From contig NZ_BMRG01000002.1 in assembly GCF_014648515.1 (NCBI RefSeq), forward strand, positions 713,238 through 777,237: a stretch of 64,000 bases of DNA, written 5' to 3'. The first letter of the stretch is position 1; each line of letters begins with the position of its first letter. The translations under genes were made by a program, and so were the position numbers. This document shows, piece by piece, positions 8,500-16,105 of the stretch. Source of the DNA: Saccharothrix coeruleofusca (GTDB taxonomy: Bacteria > Actinomycetota > Actinomycetes > Mycobacteriales > Pseudonocardiaceae). Under the pieces are notes generated by a model. It saw only the letters and a list, made by a program, of their open reading frames with translations, made no database searches and was not told the DNA's origin.

Positions 8500-10565
8500 C
8501 AGGGTGCCATCCCGTTCAACACCAGCGGCGGCTCACCGGCTGCTTGTCGCGCTTCGTTGACGAGCGCGATACCATACCGGTCGATCTGAACGGGGACGAT
8601 GTATGGCGACGACAGAGTCTTGAGTCGTACATACCCGCGGTCCTCGGACGCAATGATCGCATCGGAGAACGACCCGAAGTCGTAGAATTTGGCCAGCTCG
8701 CGCACCTCTGTCGTATTGTTCAAGTGGGCGACGACCCAGTTGGCGGTGTTCGCCTTGACTTGATGAGCGACGCCCGAGACCTCTTGTGTAGCGTACGTCA
8801 TGCCGAGGTTGAGTTTGCTGGCCTCTTTGGCAAGCTTGACCCACACATCGAGATCGTCCTTGTACCGGTCGGACGAAAACAGGTTATGCGCTTCCTCGAG
8901 CATCACCTGGATGTGTGGTGGCTCCTGCCCCGATGTGAAGACCTCAGTCTGCTTGGAGAGAAGTCGACGCGTGATCGACTCGCTCAGCGCCTTCGTTACG
9001 GCCTCGGCGCCGACGTGCAGGTCGACGATCACGATGCGGCCCCGGACAAGTTCCTCGTAAATCTCGATCGCCGGGTCGTTCCGCGTCGCGGGGCTGTGAA
9101 ACGGCCGCAGCGGGTTCAGGTTTCGCCAGCCTCGTACACTTCGGTTCCCGCTGCGAGTCGTGAAGATCGGCTCGACGCTCTTCCAACGAATATCCTTCGC
9201 GAAGTTGTTCGCGTCAGCGTCTCCGGCGTCGCGCAGCTCTACGATCTTTTCGACGACGTCCTCGACGTCTGCGGCAGCGACGGTGACGAGGTTCGGTTTG
9301 TTTCCGGCCGTGAACGGGTTGCGGCGAAGTCCTGCGACTGCGGTTGCCCCCGGGACGCCATTAATGATCTTCTGCTGGAACCCTGTGCTGATATTGATCC
9401 GCACGCGGAAGTTGGCCGGTATTGCAAACCCCGCTCGCATGAGTGCGCCATAGAGCACGAGCCGAGCGCGTTGCGCGTGCGTGGTCGCGGAATGGTCGCC
9501 TTGGACGTCGGCGTAGGACGTGCCCGCGAAGTCCTTGACGTAGCCAGCCTCGTCACTGCTAAGGGTGTCGGAGATCAATCCCTGAACGGCGTCGATCTGG
9601 TTTTCTGAGAAGAAGTTGATGTTGAGTGGCTTCACATGTGACTGTGTGCCGTCTGCGCCGAACTTGAAGATGCGGACGTGGTTCGCGCCGATCGCCGCGA
9701 TCTCGGTGCCGTCCTGCGTGTTCGGGTTTGCGTATTCACCCTGAGGGTCGAAGATCAACTGTCCGATCGGGCGTCCGCCCGCCGCACGCTGCCTCTCGGA
9801 GATCGCGAACGTACGAGCAATGATGATCTTCGCTGTGTTCGACTTGCCCATCCGGGTCATACCGAGCAGAGCGGTCTTGTTGCCGATGAAGTCGCGAATG
9901 TTGACCTCGACTGCGGCGTCGGCTTGTTTAGAGGTCTTGGCTCGCCGCCGCGTTGCGGAGTACCGCACCGCGCCGATGCGCACACGTTCGACGGGGCGCC
10001 CAGTCGGCTTGAGGTAGGAGGCGATCGTTGCAAGGCCGTCGCCAATCGGCTTCAGGACCCGATACGTGGACGTGGCGTAGAAGTTGTCCACGTCGGCACC
10101 GAACTCGAGAACCTTCTGCCCGTCCACGTCGTCCTCGTAGAAGGTGCCGAGGATTTTGCATCGCACGCCCGTGAACGATACTCGGTTCCTGGTGAACGGG
10201 TCCAGGTCGGCATCGAGCACCACAGACGGCGATGGGTCCTGGTTGTTCGAAAGAGCCGTACGCAGCGACTCCTCGCGAACGGCATGCAAGTCATGCTCAA
10301 GCGAAAGCGGGGCGGTCCCCTCGACACGGAGAAGCAGCACCTCGTCATCGTCGACCTGAGGGTCGTAGACGTCCTGCGCAGTCGCTAACAGGAATGAGAA
10401 CTGCGGGATGCCCCCAGCATCGAACTTCCAGCGGTCGTGAGTCAGTACGACTGCCTGGCCGTAGTCAATCTGGTGGATCGCACCGATGCGGGTGGACCGA
10501 CCGTCCGCAAGCAGTTCGGACCGCAGCAACGACCCGGCACCGACGCCGGGGATGAACTCCGTCAT
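8499..10565 (-). CDS. herA: HerA-like hexameric DNA translocase (DUF87 ATPase)
   Basis: 688 aa. The N-terminal ~200 residues are beta-rich, as in the HerA HAS-barrel. A RecA-like ATPase follows: Walker A GMTRMGKSNTAK (about 235-246), the HerA-typical IFDPQGEY soon after, and Walker B VMLEEAHNLF near residue 580, then a sensor/Arg-finger region (YATQEVSGVAHQV). HerA pumps dsDNA and feeds NurA. The ATG at 10565 is chosen because GAGAGGG lies six bases upstream; an in-frame GTG seven codons earlier lacks this. It is the promoter-proximal gene of a three-gene operon with NurA and the D12 methylase. Bacterial HerA paired with NurA plus a methylase points to anti-phage defence rather than archaeal-type recombination repair. 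Confidence 0.88.
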   Translation of the reverse strand: MTEFIPGVGAGSLLRSELLADGRSTRIGAIHQIDYGQAVVLTHDRWKFDAGGIPQFSFLLATAQDVYDPQVDDDEVLLLRVEGTAPLSLEHDLHAVREESLRTALSNNQDPSPSVVLDADLDPFTRNRVSFTGVRCKILGTFYEDDVDGQKVLEFGADVDNFYATSTYRVLKPIGDGLATIASYLKPTGRPVERVRIGAVRYSATRRRAKTSKQADAAVEVNIRDFIGNKTALLGMTRMGKSNTAKIIIARTFAISERQRAAGGRPIGQLIFDPQGEYANPNTQDGTEIAAIGANHVRIFKFGADGTQSHVKPLNINFFSENQIDAVQGLISDTLSSDEAGYVKDFAGTSYADVQGDHSATTHAQRARLVLYGALMRAGFAIPANFRVRINISTGFQQKIINGVPGATAVAGLRRNPFTAGNKPNLVTVAAADVEDVVEKIVELRDAGDADANNFAKDIRWKSVEPIFTTRSGNRSVRGWRNLNPLRPFHSPATRNDPAIEIYEELVRGRIVIVDLHVGAEAVTKALSESITRRLLSKQTEVFTSGQEPPHIQVMLEEAHNLFSSDRYKDDLDVWVKLAKEASKLNLGMTYATQEVSGVAHQVKANTANWVVAHLNNTTEVRELAKFYDFGSFSDAIIASEDRGYVRLKTLSSPYIVPVQIDRYGIALVNEARQAAGEPPLVLNGMAP

Positions 10566-10709
10566 TCTCGCCCTCTCGAAGGACACTAGTGGACGCAGCC
10601 GACACAGGCTACGACGTGATCGACGACCTCGTGTGGACTTTGGGTGCGTTGATAGCCTCTCGGCACGACCGTTAGATCCTCCAACCCGGCGGACGCACCG
10701 ACGCCGCCT

Positions 10710-11006
10710 TTATGCGGAATAGGCTCTCAGGCTCGTCAACGCCTTGGCCAGCTGCTTATCCCAGCCGCAGCGGTTGGTGTTGCCGTCGGTGAGTCGTTGT
10801 CGCACCATCCGGACCGCACGACCTGTGAGGTATCCATCGGCAGAACGTGGAGGTCGCCCCCCAGCAGCGCGGCGGTGGAGTCGAGCGTCCCCCCTTACTG
10901 CTCGCACCGTGAGTTCGGCCGCCTGGGCGGTGGAGTGGGCCGTCCTGTCTCCGACGTCCTTCAGCAGCCGTTCGAGCGCTTGGGCCTCTTGGGCCTGTCC
11001 GGTCAC
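10710..11006 (-). CDS. Small hypothetical protein, second of a two-gene unit
   Basis: 98 aa, rich in Arg, Gln and Ala (TGQAQEAQALERLLKDVGDRT..., ending NRCGWDKQLAKALTSLRAYSA). I do not recognise the family. The GTG start lies two bases after the stop of the preceding 71-aa gene, so the pair is probably co-translated; a frame break within one larger gene is an alternative. The C-terminal helical segment is basic and could bind nucleic acid. It lies between the HerA operon (same strand) and the divergent HTH-methylase-like gene. Confidence 0.5.
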   Translation of the reverse strand: MTGQAQEAQALERLLKDVGDRTAHSTAQAAELTVRAVRGDARLHRRAAGGRPPRSADGYLTGRAVRMVRQRLTDGNTNRCGWDKQLAKALTSLRAYSA

Positions 11007-11008
11007 GT

Positions 11009-11224
11009 TCAGTGCGGGGCGTCGATGCGTACGGCCTCGGTGGCGTAGTTCGTCGAGTCGGCGCCAGCGAGGGTGTCGAGGTTCTTCACGAGCGGGCCGC
11101 GTTCGCCGGAGACCCACCGCTGGGCCTCCCATGCGACCTCACAGTCGTGGATCGTCAGTCGCTCGTTGACGGCCGCTGTGGCGTCGTTGTCGAAATGGGC
11201 TGGGTGCTTGACGTGCTGGGTCAT
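11009..11224 (-). CDS. Small hypothetical protein, first of a two-gene unit
   Basis: 71 aa, starting MTQHVKHPAHFDNDATAAVNERL with EVAWEAQRWVSGERGPLVKNLDTL in the middle. GGGAG lies seven bases before the ATG. No family recognised. It is divergent from the HTH-methylase/TRD gene, with a shared intergenic region of 185 bp, so both may answer to a common regulator. The pair could be an accessory module of the adjacent restriction operon, but this is only position. Confidence 0.55.
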   Translation of the reverse strand: MTQHVKHPAHFDNDATAAVNERLTIHDCEVAWEAQRWVSGERGPLVKNLDTLAGADSTNYATEAVRIDAPH

Positions 11225-11409
11225 CGGGTTCTCCCGTGGGAAGCGCTGCCGATGATCGACAGCGGGCCCACACAGGTTGAGCCAAAGCTGGTGACCTCGT
11301 CACACAGCAACGCGGATAAGCCGGGTTATCACTTTTCCTACCCACGATGTGGGCGGTCGTCGATACTCTCTGCGTCGTGAGTCGGCGGGATAGACCAAGG
11401 AGGTGTGTC

Positions 11410-13299
11410 GTGGCAGGTGGGGGGCCTACGTTGACGTTGCAGGACGTTGCGGATCTTGCTCGTGTCCGTCGTCCGGTCGTGAGCATGTGGCGCAACCGGC
11501 CGCGCGTCCGCGGTCTGCATGTGCCCTTCCCTGACCCTGTCGAGGTCTCGAGCGGGATGGAACGCTTCCGTCGCGAAGACATCGTCGAATGGCTGGAGCG
11601 CACTGGCCGGGGTAACAACCGCGAGGCGAATCTCGACGCACCAGCGTTGAGCGTGCCCGATGACGTGCCCCTGGATGAACTCGTCACGTGGCTCTGCCTC
11701 GCGGTGTTGACGGGCGAGGAACTGGCGGAGACGACAGCGGAGAACCGCATCACCCTGGCGCACGGTGTCGATCCCGACGACCGGGTGCTGTTCCGCGAAG
11801 TGGAGGCTTCCGTGCCAGCCGACTGCACGCTGCGGTTCATCGACGACCTGGTTGAGGCGTCGTACGGCCCGCGCGAGGCACTCGACCGGCTGGAACAAGG
11901 AAGGGCGGCGCGGACACTGGGCACTCGTGATCTCACCTCCGATGCAGTCGACCTCATCCACTCCGTCGCCGAAGCCTGCGCCCTCCACCTCGACCCCGAG
12001 GGCGTGCCGCTCGTGCACGTCGGCCCGGCGTCGAGCGTGACGCTCGCGCTTGCCGACACCTTCACCCATCTCGTGGTGCCCGGCGGCACTCCCGAATTGC
12101 GGGACATCAGACGCAGGGCGGCGATCCGCGAGATCGTGACCGTCGACGAGGCGGCAGGCCCTAGCGTCCGAGTGCTCTCGGCCATCGGCAGGTCCGCCGA
12201 CGAGGTGCTCGACCTGGTCGACAACCTCGTGCTCGACCTCGGCGAGGGTGAACTCGCGGTCGTCATCGGCCCGGCCGGCGTCCTGTGTGACGAGCTACAG
12301 GGAGAGCAGGAGCGGAACCGAGCGCAGACTCTCCGCTCGGAGAGCCTCGCCGTCGCGCTGCGCCTTCCTCGGGGCATGTGGCGCGAGGCGCACCGGCAGG
12401 CGCTGGGCCTGTGGGTCTGCGCGACCGGAGGGTCCATGCAACGGCCGCTGGTCGCCGACCTCGCCGCGTTCACCCGAGACGAGCTGGACCTCGACGACCT
12501 CGCCTCCGACGTGACCGGCGCATTGGCCGCCGCGCGAGGTCGTGCCTTCCGCTACCTCCGCCCGCACGACCTCCCACCGATCCTGAGTGCCCGCACTGTC
12601 GTCGTGCCCCGTGGCGTGCGAGCACTGCGGCTCGCGACGACGGAGATCGAGCGCCACCTGGCCGTCATCAACGCGGCCACGCTGGTGACGAGCGAGCCGA
12701 TCCAGCCCTTCGACGTGCTGGCCGAACGTGCGCCCGGCGCGATGTTGCTGCGCAGGCGGTCACTGGGCGAACTGAAAGATCTGGGACACGTGCGGGTGCT
12801 CCGGGGCAGCCGGATCGACCACAGTCAGGACAATCCTGCTGGCTCCGTCGCGGTCCTTTCTGCGGCCGACTCACACGGCGCTGCACGCCTCGACCCGTTC
12901 GACGCTGCGCGGCTGTACCCGCGCGCGGTCCGAACAGATCCGGGGGATGTGGTGTTCGCGGAACGGCCACGTCCGATCGCGAGGGTCGACGACCACGGCG
13001 GATCGCTGGTGGCCTCCCCGTCGAAGATCCTTCGGATCAGCTCGCAAGCAGGGATCGGCCCCCACGCGGTGGCGGCGATCATCAACCGGCTGCCGAACGA
13101 GCCCACCGAGTGGCAGACCTGGAGCGTGCCGATCCTCGATACCTCCGAGGTGGAGCGGCTGGAAGAGGCGCTTCTCGCTGCGGTGAACCACGAGAGCACC
13201 CTGCGGCGGCACCTGGACGCAACACGGGATCTCGTCACCGCCATGATCGACGGAGTCGCCGCCGGCGCGGTGACTCTCACCACGCGGACAAAGCAGTAG
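11410..13299 (+). CDS. HTH-(catalytically dead N6 methylase)-specificity domain fusion heading a type I RM operon
   Basis: 629 aa. The GTG at 11410 follows a perfect AAGGAGG by six bases. Residues about 8-63 form an HTH (LTLQDVADLARVRRPVVSMW...FRREDIVEWLE) like that of the 2116-3723 methylase. Residues about 175-400 follow N6-methylase layout: LTSDAVDLIHSV where 'TP..lv..l' is expected, then LVHVGPASSV in place of SAM motif I, and GELAVVIGPAGVL...LRLPRGMWREAHRQALGLWV as the late motifs. There is no DPPY/NPPF and no DPxCGxG, so it should not methylate. Residues about 420-629 (LRGSRIDHSQDN..., DVVFAERPR, LPNEPTEWQTWSVPIL, VERLEEALLAAV) resemble an HsdS target-recognition domain plus spacer helix. 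hsdM starts 14 bp later. Confidence 0.72.
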   Translation: MAGGGPTLTLQDVADLARVRRPVVSMWRNRPRVRGLHVPFPDPVEVSSGMERFRREDIVEWLERTGRGNNREANLDAPALSVPDDVPLDELVTWLCLAVLTGEELAETTAENRITLAHGVDPDDRVLFREVEASVPADCTLRFIDDLVEASYGPREALDRLEQGRAARTLGTRDLTSDAVDLIHSVAEACALHLDPEGVPLVHVGPASSVTLALADTFTHLVVPGGTPELRDIRRRAAIREIVTVDEAAGPSVRVLSAIGRSADEVLDLVDNLVLDLGEGELAVVIGPAGVLCDELQGEQERNRAQTLRSESLAVALRLPRGMWREAHRQALGLWVCATGGSMQRPLVADLAAFTRDELDLDDLASDVTGALAAARGRAFRYLRPHDLPPILSARTVVVPRGVRALRLATTEIERHLAVINAATLVTSEPIQPFDVLAERAPGAMLLRRRSLGELKDLGHVRVLRGSRIDHSQDNPAGSVAVLSAADSHGAARLDPFDAARLYPRAVRTDPGDVVFAERPRPIARVDDHGGSLVASPSKILRISSQAGIGPHAVAAIINRLPNEPTEWQTWSVPILDTSEVERLEEALLAAVNHESTLRRHLDATRDLVTAMIDGVAAGAVTLTTRTKQ

Positions 13300-13313
13300 G
13301 AAGGACAGGCAGC

Positions 13314-14936
13314 ATGCCTCCCCGCACGAAGAAGGAACCGTCGGCACCATCGACGATGAAGGAGCTGAAGGACACCCTCTGGAAGGCCGCCGACCGGCTC
13401 CGCGGCTCGCTGTCCGCGAACCAGTACAAGGACGTCATCCTCGGCCTGGTGTTCCTCAAGTACGTCTCCGACGCCTACGACGAACGCCGCGAAGCCATCC
13501 GCGCCGACCTGACGGCACAGGACTACGACGAAGAGCAGATCGCCGACCTGATCGACGACCCCGAGGAGTACCAGGGGTACGGGGTCTTCGTCGTACCGCC
13601 CACCGCCCGGTGGTCCTACCTCGCCCAGTACGCAAAGGGCAAGCCCGCCGAAGGCTCCGAGCCCGCCAAGAACATCGGCCAGCTCATCGACGAGGCGATG
13701 GATCTCGTCATGAAGGCCAACCCGTCGTTGCAGGGCACGCTGCCGCGCCTCTACAACAAGGACAACATCGACCAGCGACGCCTCGGCGAGTTGATCGACC
13801 TGTTCAACAGCACCAAGTTCAGCCGCCAGGGCGAGCACCGCGCCCGCGACCTCATGGGCGAAGTCTATGAGTACTTCCTCGGCAACTTCGCGCGATCGGA
13901 AGGCAAGCGGGGCGGCGAGTTCTTTACCCCGCCCAGCGTTGTGCGAGTGATCGTCGAGGTGTTGGAGCCCTCGCGCGGCCGTGTGTACGACCCGTGCTGT
14001 GGCTCGGGCGGCATGTTCGTGCAGACCGAGAAGTTCATCTACGAACACAACGGCGACCCCAAGGACATCGCCATCTACGGCCAGGAGAGCTTGGAGGAGA
14101 CGTGGCGGATGGCGAAGATGAACCTCGCCATCCACGGCATCGATAACAAGGGCCTCGGGGCGCGGTGGGGCGACACCTTTGCCCGCGACCAGCACGCGGA
14201 CGTCCAGATGGACTACGTGATGGCCAACCCGCCGTTCAACATCAAGCACTGGTCCCGCAATACCGAAGACCCGCGCTGGAAGTTCGGCGTCCCACCCGCC
14301 AACAACGCCAACTACGCCTGGATTCAGCACATCCTCTACAAGCTCGCTCCTGGGGGGAGCGCCGGCGTAGTCATGGCGAACGGCTCGATGTCGTCCAACT
14401 CCAACGGCGAGGACGCCATTCGCGCCCAGATCGTCGAAGCCGACCTCGTCTCCTGCATGGTCGCATTGCCGACACAGCTCTTCCGCAGCACTAGCATCCC
14501 GGTATGCGTCTGGTTCTTCGCTAAGGACAAGCGCGCTGGCGAGCACGGTGCGGTCGACCGATCCGGTCAGGTGCTATTTATCGACGCCAGGGAATTCGGC
14601 TACATGGTCGACCGCGCCGAGCGCGCCCTGTCGAACGAGGATATCGCCAAGATCGCCGATACCTTCCACGCCTGGCGTGGCACCCGCTCCGCCGCGCAGA
14701 AGCACCTGATCTACGAGGACATCCCCGGCTTTTGCAAGTCAGTGGGACTGCCTGACATCAAGGCTGCTGATTACGCCCTCACCCCTGGCCGCTACGTCGG
14801 CGTCGTCGAAGTTGCGGGCGACGGTGAACAAATCAGCGATAAGATCGGGCGACTCGCCAAGGACTTGCTGGTCGCATTCGACGAGTCGGCACGCGCAGAA
14901 AAGGTCGTCCGCGAGAATTTGGAGCGCCTCTCATGA
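13314..14936 (+). CDS. hsdM: Type I restriction-modification methylase subunit HsdM
   Basis: 540 aa, usual length. The N-terminal HsdM helical domain (MKELKDTLWKAADRLRGSLSANQYKDVILGLVFLKYVSDAYDERR region) precedes the N6-MTase core with SAM motif YDPCCGSGGMF and catalytic ANPPFNIKHW. It methylates adenine in the bipartite site read by HsdS and is required for restriction by the M2S1R2 complex. The ATG at 13314 has GGAAGGACAGG upstream; longer in-frame sequence upstream is a shadow of the preceding gene. It overlaps hsdS by 4 bp (ATGA). Intact motifs suggest an active enzyme. Confidence 0.97.
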   Translation: MPPRTKKEPSAPSTMKELKDTLWKAADRLRGSLSANQYKDVILGLVFLKYVSDAYDERREAIRADLTAQDYDEEQIADLIDDPEEYQGYGVFVVPPTARWSYLAQYAKGKPAEGSEPAKNIGQLIDEAMDLVMKANPSLQGTLPRLYNKDNIDQRRLGELIDLFNSTKFSRQGEHRARDLMGEVYEYFLGNFARSEGKRGGEFFTPPSVVRVIVEVLEPSRGRVYDPCCGSGGMFVQTEKFIYEHNGDPKDIAIYGQESLEETWRMAKMNLAIHGIDNKGLGARWGDTFARDQHADVQMDYVMANPPFNIKHWSRNTEDPRWKFGVPPANNANYAWIQHILYKLAPGGSAGVVMANGSMSSNSNGEDAIRAQIVEADLVSCMVALPTQLFRSTSIPVCVWFFAKDKRAGEHGAVDRSGQVLFIDAREFGYMVDRAERALSNEDIAKIADTFHAWRGTRSAAQKHLIYEDIPGFCKSVGLPDIKAADYALTPGRYVGVVEVAGDGEQISDKIGRLAKDLLVAFDESARAEKVVRENLERLS

Positions 14937-16105
14937 CATCACAATCAGTTCGCTCCCTTCCCGAGCTCCTGAGTTTTATTGTCGACAATCGGGGTCGCAG
15001 CTGTCCGACATCCGACGCTGGAATTCCGCTAATCGCCACTAACTGCTTGAAGGAAGGCAAGCGCGAAGTAGTCTTCGAGAATATCCGATACGTAGATGAA
15101 CACACCCATGCCACCTGGTTTAGGGCGCATCCGAAGCCTGGCGATATCCTCTTTGTGTGCAAAGGTTCGCCTGGGCGGGTAGCTATGGTTCCAGATCCTG
15201 TACCTTATTGCATAGCCCAAGACATGGTTGCTTTGAGAGCCAATCCGGTGGCCGCGGACGCCGAATATCTATACTACAGGCTACGTTCTCCAGATGTGCG
15301 CGCATCAATCGCGAACATGCACGTTGGCACGATGATTCCCCATTTCAAAAAGGGCGATTTCAACAAGCTTAGATTCACCGTGCACGACAGCATCTCAGAA
15401 CAGCGGGCGATCGCAGAAGTGCTCCGATCTCTCGATGAGAAGATCGCGATCAATGAGCGAATAGTTCTACTGCTGGATGAGTGGGTTCGAAGTAGCTTTA
15501 CGGCTATGGCGGGACAGTCTCGCTTGTTGGGCGAATTTGCGTCGAACATTCGGAAACAAGTAAATCCTTTGGACGTGGAGCCCGGCACGCCTTATTACGG
15601 CCTTGAGCACCTCCCCAGGCGGCAAATGTGGGCTTCCACTGTGGGGGTAGCTTCGGATGTGACAAGCGCAAAGTCGGCGTTTCATGAAGGCGATATTCTA
15701 TTTGGAAAGTTGCGACCCTATTTTCACAAGGTTGTGGCGGCGGAAGGTAATGGTGTCTGTTCGACGGACATATTGGTAGTGCGATCCAACGATCCTGGTC
15801 TTGCTGGGTTTGTTCTCGCGGCGTGTGCGTCCGATGATACTGTCCGGGCTTGTGTTGCGGCGTCAGAGGGAACACGAATGCCACGCACTAGCTGGAAGGA
15901 TCTCCGATCTGTCCCGGTTATCTGGCCGGGCGAGTCAACGGCTCGATCATTTAGCGTTGAGGTTTCGATGAAGTCGAGGTTCGCCGGTGGATTGATCCGC
16001 GAATCTCGTCGGCTGATGAATACTCGCGACGAGCTGCTGCCCTTGCTGATGTCTGGAAAGGTTCGTGTGCGAGAGGCGGAGAAGATTGTGGAGGGGATTG
16101 TATGA
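14933..16105 (+). CDS. hsdS: Type I restriction-modification specificity subunit HsdS
   Basis: 390 aa with two TRDs. The first runs from RSLPELLSFIVDNRGRSCPTS to NMHVGTMIPHFKKGDFNKL, the second from LGEFASNIRKQVNPLD to TRMPRTSWKDLRSVPVIWP. Each is followed by a conserved helix (QRAIAEVLRSLDEKIAINERI; the second near MKSRFAGGLIRESRRLMNTRDELL). It sets the bipartite recognition sequence. By eye its DNA is clearly more AT-rich than its neighbours, which is common for hsdS exchanged horizontally. It overlaps hsdM by ATGA and hsdR by ATGA, so the three are translated together. Confidence 0.95.
   Translation: MTSQSVRSLPELLSFIVDNRGRSCPTSDAGIPLIATNCLKEGKREVVFENIRYVDEHTHATWFRAHPKPGDILFVCKGSPGRVAMVPDPVPYCIAQDMVALRANPVAADAEYLYYRLRSPDVRASIANMHVGTMIPHFKKGDFNKLRFTVHDSISEQRAIAEVLRSLDEKIAINERIVLLLDEWVRSSFTAMAGQSRLLGEFASNIRKQVNPLDVEPGTPYYGLEHLPRRQMWASTVGVASDVTSAKSAFHEGDILFGKLRPYFHKVVAAEGNGVCSTDILVVRSNDPGLAGFVLAACASDDTVRACVAASEGTRMPRTSWKDLRSVPVIWPGESTARSFSVEVSMKSRFAGGLIRESRRLMNTRDELLPLLMSGKVRVREAEKIVEGIV

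Noticed and set aside
12825-14546. Minus-strand 573-codon frame across hsdM and the HTH fusion
   Set aside because: Val/Leu/Asp shadow of hsdM; no domain, and it crosses two confirmed genes.
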